The notes beneath the pieces were generated by a model. That model was not told the DNA's origin, ran no database searches, and worked only from the letters and a program-made list of their open reading frames with translations. The translations under genes were made by a program, and so were the position numbers. From Negadavirga shengliensis (GTDB lineage: Bacteria > Bacteroidota > Bacteroidia > Cytophagales > Cyclobacteriaceae), in contig NZ_JBHSJJ010000005.1 of the NCBI RefSeq assembly GCF_042652345.1, positions 361,362 to 425,361 of the forward strand: 64,000 nucleotides of DNA. The letters are read 5' to 3'. Position 1 is the first letter of the stretch. Every line of letters begins with the position of its first letter. Positions 44,823 through 53,190 of the stretch are shown piece by piece.

Positions 44823-45305
44823 CTATTTGGTGATTTTCGCGAGGGTTTTTTTATCAAAACTTCCCTCCAGTTCAATAACCATATATTCTTTATCCGCTTT
44901 TGACCTTATCATCACTACGAGGCCCTTCATTTGATTTTTACCTGTAGAATAAATAGCGACTCCACTGTCTTTTTCGCTGGTTTCCATCAGAAGATCAAAT
45001 TTTTCTTTCTTTAAGCCTTCGGATAAATTCCGAAAATCCGCTTTTGCATCACTCGCCGTGGTAGGCAATTTGAACAGCCTTACCCGCTCCAGGGACTCCG
45101 TGATGGTTTCCAGATTGACTTCGTCAAAGTTGATGTTCCATCCCTTGGCAAAATCGAGAAAATTGCCCGCCAAATCCATGTGGAAAAAATCCTTGTCCTC
45201 CTTGTATTTGTTGTAAAGCTTATCCACACTTTTGCTTTGTGCCTGCACCATCAACGGGAGGCACAGCAGGATCCCAACCGCCAAAAAGGTCTTTAAAGTT
45301 GTCAT
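44823..45305 (-). CDS. DUF4252-family secreted protein, second copy
   Basis: The 160-residue protein has signal peptide LCLPLMVQAQ and the DUF4252 pattern SVDKLYNKYKEDKDFFHMDL, with LMETSEKDSGVAIYST near the middle and GSFDKKTLAKIT at the end. It is a paralogue of its neighbour 19 bases upstream. The biological role of DUF4252 is unknown. Co-transcription with a sigma factor suggests an envelope-stress link, though that is inferred. Confidence 0.85.
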   Translation of the reverse strand: MTTLKTFLAVGILLCLPLMVQAQSKSVDKLYNKYKEDKDFFHMDLAGNFLDFAKGWNINFDEVNLETITESLERVRLFKLPTTASDAKADFRNLSEGLKKEKFDLLMETSEKDSGVAIYSTGKNQMKGLVVMIRSKADKEYMVIELEGSFDKKTLAKITK

Positions 45306-45324
45306 AGTTTTGTAAATTTATGTG

Positions 45325-45852
45325 TTAATTGGTTTTATTGGAACGGTATTCATTCATGCCTGGCAGATTGGTTTTTTCCGAAAGCAGGTGAAGATCTTCA
45401 TAAGTAAATGTCCCTGTCATACTCAAAAGCGTGAAGTCATTTTCTGTTCCGGACACCATTAATAGTTCCCGGATTTTCCCGTTTTCTTCTCTGACCATGA
45501 ATTTAAGGGACTGGCTCTTGTCCTTAATGTCCATAAGTTCCTCATAACGGTTTTTGTTAAGGGTTTGGATGGCTTCCTCAAACATCTGGTTTCCCCTGAC
45601 CTTTTCGCCGTTTAGAATCCGGATGCCTCTGATTTTGGACACCAATTCCCCGAGTTTTTGGGCATCCTGATCTGAGTCCTCGGTGGCGGATTTGAGAAAG
45701 CCACCCGCCATTTGCATCATTTTCGGACTGATATATACTCGGGAAAACCGGTCGTCTTCCATGTATTTTGAATAGAATTTTTCTATCGCGTCATCCTGGG
45801 CCTGGATTTGAAAACAAACTGCCCATAACATCAACCATATGTACCTTTTCAT
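45325..45852 (-). CDS. DUF4252-family secreted protein, first copy
   Basis: The 175-residue protein starts with a signal peptide (MLWAVCFQIQAQ) and shows the DUF4252 features EKFYSKYMEDDRFSRVYISP, VREENGKIRELLMVSG and GTFTYEDLHLLS. Its ATG overlaps the stop of the anti-sigma-like gene by four bases, so translation is coupled. Its function is not known. With the second copy it ends the sigma-factor operon. Confidence 0.85.
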   Translation of the reverse strand: MKRYIWLMLWAVCFQIQAQDDAIEKFYSKYMEDDRFSRVYISPKMMQMAGGFLKSATEDSDQDAQKLGELVSKIRGIRILNGEKVRGNQMFEEAIQTLNKNRYEELMDIKDKSQSLKFMVREENGKIRELLMVSGTENDFTLLSMTGTFTYEDLHLLSEKTNLPGMNEYRSNKTN

Positions 45853-46289
45853 TTTTCAGGTTGTTTTGTGTTTTCCTCTATATACCACTCTGTGGTAATC
45901 CCAAGATGCTGGAGTTGGCGCAAAGGCGCTAATTCTTCTTTGCCTTTGTGCAGGTTTTTTTGGAGCAGCGCCAGTGCCTCCACGACCTGGAGGTAAGCCT
46001 CTTCCTGCTGCCGGTCCTGGTGTTTTTGATATTGCAAAAAGACCAGTAGGGACACCAATATCACCGCAAGAGAAGCGGCGATCTTCCCGTAAATGGAAAC
46101 CGGTTTTTTCCGTTTGAGCGTGATTTTGGAAGGATATTCTTTTTTAAAATCATCCAGCGCTGAAAAGAATTCTTTTTCATTATGATGTTCCGGTGATCTG
46201 CGGATCAATTCACGGAGTAAGGTTTCTTCCTGTAGGCTGGTTTTCCCCTTCCAGTATTTTTCCAATAACTTATCCAATGGTTCTTGCAT
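45849..46289 (-). CDS. single-pass membrane protein, likely anti-sigma factor
   Basis: The 146-residue protein has a cytoplasmic N-terminus (about 68 residues) resembling a zinc-less anti-sigma region (DKLLEKYWKGKTSLQEETLL), one membrane helix (about residues 69-87) and an extracytoplasmic helical tail. It overlaps the sigma factor gene upstream by 20 bases and the DUF4252 gene downstream by 4 bases. Position and topology fit an anti-sigma factor, but no diagnostic motif makes that certain. Confidence 0.7.
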   Translation of the reverse strand: MQEPLDKLLEKYWKGKTSLQEETLLRELIRRSPEHHNEKEFFSALDDFKKEYPSKITLKRKKPVSIYGKIAASLAVILVSLLVFLQYQKHQDRQQEEAYLQVVEALALLQKNLHKGKEELAPLRQLQHLGITTEWYIEENTKQPEK

Positions 46290-46806
46290 GGTTTGTCAAG
46301 TAGTTTTTTAATTTTTTTCTGGCGCGATGCAGGCTGATTTTTACCTGTTCTTCGGATATTTCCAGGTAAGCTGCTATTTCCAGATAGGTCAGCCCTTCCA
46401 CCTCTCTCAGATAGAAAACCTCTTTTTGCTTGTCTGAAAGCCTGTCCAGGAAATGAAACACCCTTTGGATAGCATCTGCGGTTTCCTGTGTTGAAGGGGT
46501 TTCCATCGGAGAAGGTTCGTGATCATCCAGTTTTTCCCATCGTCGCCCGTCCCTGATTTTTTGGTACACTTCATTTTTGAGGGTTCGGACCATCCATCCC
46601 GTTGGATTGATCATTTGGGAAAGCTGCTCCCTATACACAAATCCTTTAGTCAAGGCCTCCTGGACCGCATCATGTGCATTGTCCCGGTCTTTTAGCCATA
46701 GCAAAGCCATTCTGTACAGCTTGTTTTTTAAAGGCCAGATCTTCGCTTCAAAAAAGGACTTCATGTATGAAGATAATGAGCGGGAATCCATAAAGTTACA
46801 CTTCAT
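46270..46806 (-). CDS. ECF-type RNA polymerase sigma factor
   Basis: The 178-residue protein has sigma region 2 (KNKLYRMALLWLKDRDNAHDAVQEAL) and region 4 (LSDKQKEVFYLREVEGLTYLEIAAYL, LEISEEQVKISLHRARKKLK), the two-domain form of extracytoplasmic-function sigma factors. In-frame ATGs at 46791 and 46764 are alternative starts; the core begins near residue 15. It heads a leftward operon with the anti-sigma-like gene and two DUF4252 genes, an arrangement known in Bacteroidota. Confidence 0.92.
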   Translation of the reverse strand: MKCNFMDSRSLSSYMKSFFEAKIWPLKNKLYRMALLWLKDRDNAHDAVQEALTKGFVYREQLSQMINPTGWMVRTLKNEVYQKIRDGRRWEKLDDHEPSPMETPSTQETADAIQRVFHFLDRLSDKQKEVFYLREVEGLTYLEIAAYLEISEEQVKISLHRARKKLKNYLTNHARTIG

Positions 46807-46901
46807 GGAAAAAAAATATTTCCCTGTTCAATCACTCCTTCCGCAGATTATTGAATTAATAATGGTATGCAAGCCTACTATTTGTTAATTTGCAGCCCCA
46901 T

Positions 46902-46925
46902 TATGAACGGTACTATGAACGGTAC
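46902..46925. repeat. tandem 12-bp repeat
   Basis: TATGAACGGTAC occurs twice head-to-tail without change. It lies between the divergent sigma factor and the tRNA-Phe terminator. No function is evident. Confidence 0.6.
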
Positions 46926-46970
46926 AAACGATATCACGGCTGTCTACACAAAAATTTTCTGGAAAGGCAT

Positions 46971-46999
46971 AAAAAAAGCCCCGATGGAAATCAGGGCTT
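46971..46999 (-). terminator. terminator of tRNA-Phe
   Basis: On the minus strand AAGCCC pairs with GGGCTT, with an inner GAT/ATC extension closed by a four-base loop and one internal mismatch, and a run of seven T follows. It is just after the tRNA 3' end. Confidence 0.8.
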
Positions 47000-47000
47000 G

Positions 47001-47073
47001 TGGTGATGAGTGGACTCGAACCACCGACTCACGGATTTTCAGTCCGATGCTCTACCAACTGAGCTACATCACC
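47001..47073 (-). tRNA. tRNA-Phe (anticodon GAA)
   Basis: The minus strand folds into a complete cloverleaf: acceptor GGTGATG/CATCACC, D-arm with GCTC, anticodon stem TCGGA/TCCGT with loop CTGAAAA giving anticodon GAA, and T-loop TTCGAGT. The discriminator is A and the CCA end is not encoded, unlike the tRNA-Thr in this window. Confidence 0.95.
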
Positions 47074-47087
47074 CGCTGAAAGTGATG

Positions 47088-47118
47088 CAAAGGTATATAT
47101 TTGTTAGTTTTGTACAAA
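47088..47118 (-). promoter_or_regulatory. promoter of tRNA-Phe (Bacteroidota sigma type)
   Basis: On the minus strand TTTG (47118-47115) is followed after exactly 19 bases by TACCTTTG (47095-47088). The tRNA starts 14 bases downstream of the -7 element. Confidence 0.75.
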
Positions 47119-47162
47119 TCATTTTGGTGAAAAAATAAGAAAAAACCATTAATACATTCAAT

Positions 47163-48503
47163 ATGAGTATCTTACCCCAAGTCCTTTTTTTGTTGGTTTT
47201 TGCGATTACAGGATATCTGTTATATCGCAGATTTTCTTACTTGCGCAAAGCCATCATGTTAGGGAAAAAGGTAGGCCCTGCTGACCAAAAAAGCCGGCGG
47301 TGGAAAACCATGGGGCTTATCGCTTTTGGTCAAAAAAAGATGTTTAAAAGAATAGGCCCGGCTTTCCTTCATCTTCTGGTATATGTGGCTTTTATCATTA
47401 TTAATCTGGAAGTGCTGGAGTTTGTGATCGATGGCCTCGGAGGAACCCACCGGATATTCGCTCCTTTTTTAGGCGGCGTTTATACCGTAGCCATGAATAT
47501 TTTTGAGTTTCTGGCGGTGGCGGTTTTGGTGTCCTGCTCCATTTTTTTGATAAGAAGAAACATTACCCGGGTGCCGCGGCTCACCATGACGGAACTTAGA
47601 GGATGGCCTGCTTTGGATGCGAACCTGATTTTATGGTTCGAGATCATATTGATGGTCGCCATCCTTACAATGAATGCTTCCGACCAGCTGCTCGCCGAAA
47701 GAGGCGTGGGGGATTATATTACCATAGGTGGGTTGTACTTCAGCAGAATGATACGACCCGTCTTTGAGGGCATGAACGAAACTTCATTGGTTGTCGTGGA
47801 GCGTTTTGCCTGGTGGTTCCATATCATTGGCATCCTGGGGTTCGGCGTATATTTAACCTATTCGAAACATTTACATATTTATCTGGCCTTCCCCAACACC
47901 TGGTATTCGAATCTCCTGCCTAAAGGGGAAATGAAAAACATGAAAGAAATCACCAAAGAGGTAAATATGATGCTGGGCAACCCTGTGGAAGGGGGCACAG
48001 CGGCGGATAATCCTGATGAAATGGGCAGGTTTGGGGCCAAAGATGTTAATGACCTTTCCAGAATCAACTTGCTCAATGCCTTTGCCTGTACAGAGTGTGG
48101 GCGTTGTACGGACGAATGCCCGGCCAACATTACCGGTAAGAAGTTGTCGCCCAGAAAAATCATGATGGACACCCGGGACAGGGCAGAGGAGGTATGCAAT
48201 AGCGTTCTAAAAGGAGGCAAAGGATTGGATGACGGAAAATCCCTGCTGGGAGATTACATTACCAAAGAGGAAATCAATGCCTGCACCACCTGCAATGCCT
48301 GTGTGGAGGCTTGTCCGGTGAATATTGATCCGCTTGACATTATCCTGTCATTAAGGCGGTACGTTGCTATGGAAGAAAGTGGCACACCGCCACAGTGGAA
48401 TGTCATGTTTCAGAATATAGAAACTAGCTTTGCTCCCTGGAAGTTTGCCCCTACTGACCGGTTTAAGTGGGCGGACCAGTTGAGAAACCAAGACAAAGAA
48501 TAG
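47163..48503 (+). CDS. membrane-anchored 4Fe-4S dicluster protein, HdrC/GlpC-like
   Basis: The 446-residue protein has five or six membrane helices in the first 270 residues, then two ferredoxin-type motifs, ACTECGRCTDECP (about 314-326) and ACTTCNACVEACP (about 375-387), each binding a 4Fe-4S cluster. Such fusions of a cytochrome b-like membrane part with an HdrC-type iron-sulfur part pass electrons between a soluble partner and quinone. The next gene, 12 bases downstream, encodes the matching CCG-domain subunit. The donor is not evident. Confidence 0.88.
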   Translation: MSILPQVLFLLVFAITGYLLYRRFSYLRKAIMLGKKVGPADQKSRRWKTMGLIAFGQKKMFKRIGPAFLHLLVYVAFIIINLEVLEFVIDGLGGTHRIFAPFLGGVYTVAMNIFEFLAVAVLVSCSIFLIRRNITRVPRLTMTELRGWPALDANLILWFEIILMVAILTMNASDQLLAERGVGDYITIGGLYFSRMIRPVFEGMNETSLVVVERFAWWFHIIGILGFGVYLTYSKHLHIYLAFPNTWYSNLLPKGEMKNMKEITKEVNMMLGNPVEGGTAADNPDEMGRFGAKDVNDLSRINLLNAFACTECGRCTDECPANITGKKLSPRKIMMDTRDRAEEVCNSVLKGGKGLDDGKSLLGDYITKEEINACTTCNACVEACPVNIDPLDIILSLRRYVAMEESGTPPQWNVMFQNIETSFAPWKFAPTDRFKWADQLRNQDKE

Positions 48504-48515
48504 AAATAAAACGAT

Positions 48516-49310
48516 ATGAGTGATCAATATACAGTACCCACCATGGCTGAAAAAACTGCTGCCGGCGAACAGCCGGAAGTCTTATTTTGGGTGGGATGTG
48601 CCGGTTCCTTTGACGACAGGTACAAAGCAGTAACCATCGCTTTTGTGAAAATACTGAACAAGATCGGGGTTGATTTTGCAGTTTTGGGAGAGGAGGAATC
48701 CTGTACTGGCGATCCCGCCAGACGCGCTGGAAATGAATTTCTTTTTCAGATGCAGGCGGTGAGTAATATACAGGTGTTGAATGGTTACCAAATCAAGAAA
48801 ATAGTAACAGCTTGCCCCCATTGTTTCAATACCATAAAAAATGAATATCCGGAGCTTGGCGGTAATTATGAAGTGCTCCACCATTCCCAGTTTTTACAAC
48901 AGCTGATCAATGAAGGCAAGATCGTCATCAAAGGCGGGGGCGAATACAGAGGGAAAAGGATAACTTTTCACGACAGCTGCTACCTGGGTAGGGCAAATAA
49001 TGTATATGAAGCACCCAGAGAGGTGATCAAGGCCTTGGATGTAGAATTGGTGGAGATGAAACGCTGCAGAACCAAAGGTCTTTGCTGTGGTGCCGGTGGC
49101 GGCCAAATGTTCAAAGAGCCGGAAAAAGGGAACAAGGACGTCAATATAGAACGGACAGAAGAGGCGCTCCGCACCGGGGCGAAAGCCATCGCGGTAGGCT
49201 GTCCATTTTGCCTTACCATGATGGCTGATGGGATCAAAAACAAAGATAAGGAAAATGAAGTCAAGGTATTTGATCTGGCAGAACTGATAGCCAAGGATAT
49301 GGGACTATAG
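48516..49310 (+). CDS. HdrB-like CCG-domain iron-sulfur oxidoreductase subunit
   Basis: The 264-residue protein contains two cysteine-rich CCG-type domains: VGCAGSFDDR with TACPHCFNT, and DSCYLGR with LCCGAGGGQMF. These motifs bind a non-cubane 4Fe-4S cluster in HdrB, GlpC and related subunits. It immediately follows the membrane-bound dicluster subunit and is most likely its partner in an oxidoreductase. It has no membrane helix or signal. Confidence 0.9.
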   Translation: MSDQYTVPTMAEKTAAGEQPEVLFWVGCAGSFDDRYKAVTIAFVKILNKIGVDFAVLGEEESCTGDPARRAGNEFLFQMQAVSNIQVLNGYQIKKIVTACPHCFNTIKNEYPELGGNYEVLHHSQFLQQLINEGKIVIKGGGEYRGKRITFHDSCYLGRANNVYEAPREVIKALDVELVEMKRCRTKGLCCGAGGGQMFKEPEKGNKDVNIERTEEALRTGAKAIAVGCPFCLTMMADGIKNKDKENEVKVFDLAELIAKDMGL

Positions 49311-49489
49311 CAAACATTTGGTTGTGCCCCGTCCCTGATTCCTTTGGGACAACATGAGAACGCGGTATAAACGGCGGTAGTTGAAATATCTTCGATGACA
49401 TTTTGTATCATTTAAAACCAAATGCCGTTTATTAGAAAAGTGTGGCCTATTAAGATATCATAAACTTATAAAATTCAGGAAATATCATT

Positions 49490-49978
49490 ATGTACGTACC
49501 TTTTGAACAGATGCCTCCATCTGCGAGGATTTGGATATATCAATCAGACCGGCCTTTTGAAGAGCAGGAAAAAACCTGGATTATTTCCAAGCTCGTAGGG
49601 TTCTGTAACCAGTGGAATACCCATGGGGTATCCATGCCTACTTCTTTTGAGATCAAACACAACCAGTTTGTTATTATGGCTGTGGATGAGAGCAAGGGGG
49701 GTGCCAGTGGCTGTTCCATTGACAGCTCAATAAGGGTATTGAGAGAAATTGAAAATGAATTGCAGCTAAATCTTCTGGACAGTGGAAAAATTTCTTATTT
49801 TGGGAAAGACAAAATCAAAGTAGCCATGTTCCCCGAAATAAAGAAACATATCCAAGAGGGCGAGCTACAGGCAGAGAGTAAGGTTTTCAACCCGAGTGTG
49901 AACAAAAAAGCTGATCTTGATAAAGACTGGGTAGTTCCGGCCAATCAAAGTTGGCTTAAAAGATATTTTACCGCATAA
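49490..49978 (+). CDS. conserved hypothetical protein often mislabelled as an ABC transporter ATPase
   Basis: The 162-residue protein has no Walker motifs, so the product name ABC transporter ATPase sometimes given to such Bacteroidota proteins is not supported here. Conserved-looking parts are ARIWIYQSDRPFEEQE, FVIMAVDESKGGASGCSID and NKKADLDKDWVVPANQSWLK. It lies 179 bases downstream of the iron-sulfur genes. The single Cys in GGASGCSID is a possible reactive residue. Function is unknown. Confidence 0.75.
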   Translation: MYVPFEQMPPSARIWIYQSDRPFEEQEKTWIISKLVGFCNQWNTHGVSMPTSFEIKHNQFVIMAVDESKGGASGCSIDSSIRVLREIENELQLNLLDSGKISYFGKDKIKVAMFPEIKKHIQEGELQAESKVFNPSVNKKADLDKDWVVPANQSWLKRYFTA

Positions 49979-50016
49979 CTTAAAAACAGGGTAAATCCAT
50001 ATAACAATTGATTCCA

Positions 50017-51942
50017 ATGAAGCGTGGCTACATAACGATCTTGAGCATCCTGGTGATTTTCACCTCGTGTGTCAGTTTGCAACAAAAGGCTAAAAACCAC
50101 TTCAGCACAGGGGAATACCAACTGGCGATAGCTACTTTTTCCCAGCTTCTTGAAAAAGAACCGGATAACCCTGAGGCCAACTATTATATCGCAGAGAGTT
50201 ACCGCTTGTCTAACAGGGTAGAAAAGTCATCCCCCTATTATGAGCAGTTGTTGGAGCATGAGGAATCTTTTGAAAATTATTACTACAAGGGCAAAAGTTT
50301 AAAGAGCCAGGGGGAATATGATGACGCCCTTAAGGCTTTTGAAGCGGCCAAAAAATGGACCATGGATGATGAAAAGGTGGATCTTGCCGATAAAGAGATT
50401 GCGAACATCAAAGCCATTGCTTCCATTGAACCTATATGGCCCAATCATAAATTGGAAAACTATGAATTGCTGAATTCCCCGGGAATCGATTATGCCCCCG
50501 TGGTGAGTGAGAACTACCTGTATTTTACCAGTTCCAGAGGTGGTGGGGGGATTTATACGGCGACAGGACAAGGATATACGAAGTTATTCCGGGCCAGGGC
50601 TGAAGGGATTAAAGTTGATGTGCAGAATATCCAAGCGGTACCTGAATTCAGAAATGAATCCGGCCTGAATCAGGGAGCCATTGCGATCAGCCCTGACGGG
50701 AATACCATCATTTATGCCAGGGGCAATTCCACTTCCAGACGGGATCTTCCGGATGTAAGCCTTTTTGCCACCTATTTTAGGGGAGGGGGGTTTACAGAAC
50801 CGGTATTTATGGCTTTGAATGAGGAGCCTACTTATTGGAATTCCACACCGGCTTTTAGCCCTGATGGGGAGACGCTCTATTTTGCTTCGAACAGGCCTGA
50901 TGGATATGGAGGTACCGATCTCTATAAAGCCACCAGACTGGCAAACGGGGACTTCGGAAATGTACAGAATCTGGGGCCGGAGATCAATACCAAAGGCAAT
51001 GAAATGTTCCCTCGTCCCATGTCAAACGGGGAATTTTATTTCGCTTCTGATGGTCATCCGGGGTTTGGGAAGTTGGATATTTTTGTCGCCAAAGAAGAAA
51101 ACGGCGTTATTAAAGTAAAAAATCTTGGTCCCAACATTAATTCGGTGGCGGATGACTTCGGGATTTTCTTTACCAATTACCCAAAAGAGGGTTTCATTAC
51201 CTCAAACAGGGAAGGGGGTAAAGGAGATGACGACATTTATTTTTTTCAGGATTTCACACCTAAACCTAAAGTGGTCAATGTATTCCTGAACGTGGTGACC
51301 AAGGGAAAAACGGAAGATGAGAAAGAGGAGATTTTGCCCCAGACCCGAGTCGCTTTGTATGACGAAAACAATCAGACCATAGACGGTAATTTCTCCAACC
51401 AAAATGGGAGGTTGAGATTCCAGCTTCAACCGGATCAGACTTTCACGATGATCGCCTCAAAAAACGGTTACTTTACTAAAAGTATCCCGTACAGCACCAA
51501 AGGAAAAACCCCTTCTCCGGAGGAGCTGATCCAGGATGTCACCAATGTCAATCTGGATACGACCATCGTACTGGAACGGTTGGTTTTGGAAAAAGCCATC
51601 GTATTGGAAAACATTTATTACGATCTGGATAAAGCCGACATCCGGCCTGACGCGGCTGAAGAACTGGATAAGCTGGTGAAGATTCTTAAAGATAACCCTT
51701 CTATCCGTATAGAACTAAGCAGCCATACCGATGCAAGAGCCAGTGATGCCTACAATGATAACCTTTCCCAGCGACGTGCAGAATCCGCTGTGGAGTATAT
51801 CGTTTCTCAAGGTATCGACAGGGACCGTCTTGAAGCAAAAGGCTATGGCAAACGACAGCTGTTGATTGAAAACGCCCAGAACGAGGAAGAGCATCAGGTA
51901 AACAGGAGGACTGAGTTCAAAGTAATAGAAATCACCGACTAA
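50017..51942 (+). CDS. PorE-like lipoprotein: TPR, PD40 propeller, carboxypeptidase-D-like and OmpA domains
   Basis: From the ATG at 50017 the 641-residue protein has lipobox IFTSC, a TPR region (about 20-130, NHFSTGEYQLAIATFSQLLE), PD40/WD40-like propeller repeats (AISPDGNTIIYARG, AFSPDGETLYFASNRPDG, GEFYFASDG), a carboxypeptidase-D regulatory-like domain (about 420-510) and a C-terminal OmpA peptidoglycan-binding domain (IYYDLDKADIRPDA through SSHTDARASDAYN and NLSQRRAESAVEYI). This order is that of PorE, which links the type IX secretion system to the cell wall. Similar proteins also occur outside secretion, so PorE itself is inferred. Confidence 0.85.
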   Translation: MKRGYITILSILVIFTSCVSLQQKAKNHFSTGEYQLAIATFSQLLEKEPDNPEANYYIAESYRLSNRVEKSSPYYEQLLEHEESFENYYYKGKSLKSQGEYDDALKAFEAAKKWTMDDEKVDLADKEIANIKAIASIEPIWPNHKLENYELLNSPGIDYAPVVSENYLYFTSSRGGGGIYTATGQGYTKLFRARAEGIKVDVQNIQAVPEFRNESGLNQGAIAISPDGNTIIYARGNSTSRRDLPDVSLFATYFRGGGFTEPVFMALNEEPTYWNSTPAFSPDGETLYFASNRPDGYGGTDLYKATRLANGDFGNVQNLGPEINTKGNEMFPRPMSNGEFYFASDGHPGFGKLDIFVAKEENGVIKVKNLGPNINSVADDFGIFFTNYPKEGFITSNREGGKGDDDIYFFQDFTPKPKVVNVFLNVVTKGKTEDEKEEILPQTRVALYDENNQTIDGNFSNQNGRLRFQLQPDQTFTMIASKNGYFTKSIPYSTKGKTPSPEELIQDVTNVNLDTTIVLERLVLEKAIVLENIYYDLDKADIRPDAAEELDKLVKILKDNPSIRIELSSHTDARASDAYNDNLSQRRAESAVEYIVSQGIDRDRLEAKGYGKRQLLIENAQNEEEHQVNRRTEFKVIEITD

Positions 51943-51984
51943 AATCCGTACCTTTGCTGCCTATCCGTTTTTTTCCTTAAGCTT

Positions 51985-53154
51985 ATGAATGAAAGGTATA
52001 TGCAACGGGGTGTTTCCGCCTCAAAAGAAGATGTTCACCGGGCCATTTCCAGTTTGGATAAAGGGTTGTTTCCCAAGGCTTTTTGTAAGATCGTGGAAGA
52101 TCTCCTGGGCAATGATCCGGCTTATTGCAACATCATGCATGCGGACGGAGCCGGAACGAAATCGTCTTTGGCATACCTGTATTGGAAAGAAACAGGTGAC
52201 CTGAGTGTTTGGAAAGGCATCGCACAGGACGCCATTATCATGAATATTGATGACCTGCTCTGCGTTGGCGCTATCAATAACATTCTGGTTTCATCCACCA
52301 TTGGAAGGAACAAAAACCTGATTCCCGGCGAAGTAATTGCTGAAATCATCAATGGAACCGAAGAAGTGTTGGAGATGCTCAGGGAAAACGGGGTGAACGC
52401 CATTCTTACCGGTGGCGAGACGGCGGACGTCGGGGATTTGGTCAGAACGATCATCGTAGACAGCACGGTAACCTGTAGAATGAAAAGGGACGAAGTGATA
52501 TCCAACGACCGCATACAAGCAGGGGATGTCATTGTAGGTTTGGCTTCTTTTGGGCAGGCAAAATATGAGTCCGCGTATAATGGAGGTATGGGTAGCAACG
52601 GACTGACCTCAGCCCGGCATGATATTTTCAACAAGTTGCTGAAAACCAAATATCCCGAGAGTTTTGATCCGGCCGTGCCTGAAGATCTGGTTTACGCCGG
52701 ACCTTATAATCTAACCGATCCTGCTCAAGGTACTCCGGTGGACATGGGTAAATTGGTACTTTCTCCTACCAGAACCTATGCTCCCATTATGGCAGAAATT
52801 CTGCATTCTCAAAGGCAGCGCTTACATGGAGTCGTGCATTGCAGTGGGGGCGCCCAGACCAAAGTATTGCATTTTGTAGACAACCTTCATATTATAAAGG
52901 ACAATCTTTTTCAAACCCCACCCCTTTTCCGCTTTATTCAGGAAGAAAGCGGCACGGATTGGAAAGAGATGTACAAGGTCTTTAATATGGGACACAGAAT
53001 GGAGATCTATCTGGATGAAAAATATGCGCAGGATATCATAGATATTTCCGCCTCTTTTGGAGTCGAGGCAAAAGTAATAGGAAAAGTCCAAAAGGATGAC
53101 GGCAAAAGCCTCACCATTGAGAGTGAACACGGCCATTTTGAATACCGCATGTGA
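51985..53154 (+). CDS. purM: phosphoribosylformylglycinamidine cyclo-ligase (AIR synthase)
   Basis: PurM closes the imidazole ring in purine biosynthesis, using ATP. The 389-residue protein has the conserved HADGAGTKSSLAYLY and IGIAQD-like WKGIAQDAIIMNIDDLLCVGA, then TGGETADVGD and the FGQAKYES region. It is longer than the usual 340 to 350 residues, as in other Bacteroidota PurM proteins. The start at 51985 lies 42 bases after the PorE-like gene. Confidence 0.92.
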   Translation: MNERYMQRGVSASKEDVHRAISSLDKGLFPKAFCKIVEDLLGNDPAYCNIMHADGAGTKSSLAYLYWKETGDLSVWKGIAQDAIIMNIDDLLCVGAINNILVSSTIGRNKNLIPGEVIAEIINGTEEVLEMLRENGVNAILTGGETADVGDLVRTIIVDSTVTCRMKRDEVISNDRIQAGDVIVGLASFGQAKYESAYNGGMGSNGLTSARHDIFNKLLKTKYPESFDPAVPEDLVYAGPYNLTDPAQGTPVDMGKLVLSPTRTYAPIMAEILHSQRQRLHGVVHCSGGAQTKVLHFVDNLHIIKDNLFQTPPLFRFIQEESGTDWKEMYKVFNMGHRMEIYLDEKYAQDIIDISASFGVEAKVIGKVQKDDGKSLTIESEHGHFEYRM

Positions 53155-53190
53155 GGCCAGCGAAGCGTATTTTTAATTTTTCTTTATGCC

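Noticed and set aside
46867..47079. 70-codon rightward open frame
   Set aside because: It runs antisense across the tRNA-Phe gene and its terminator, so it is not a protein gene.
49490..49978. ABC transporter ATPase
   Set aside because: No Walker A, Walker B or signature motif is present in the 162 residues.
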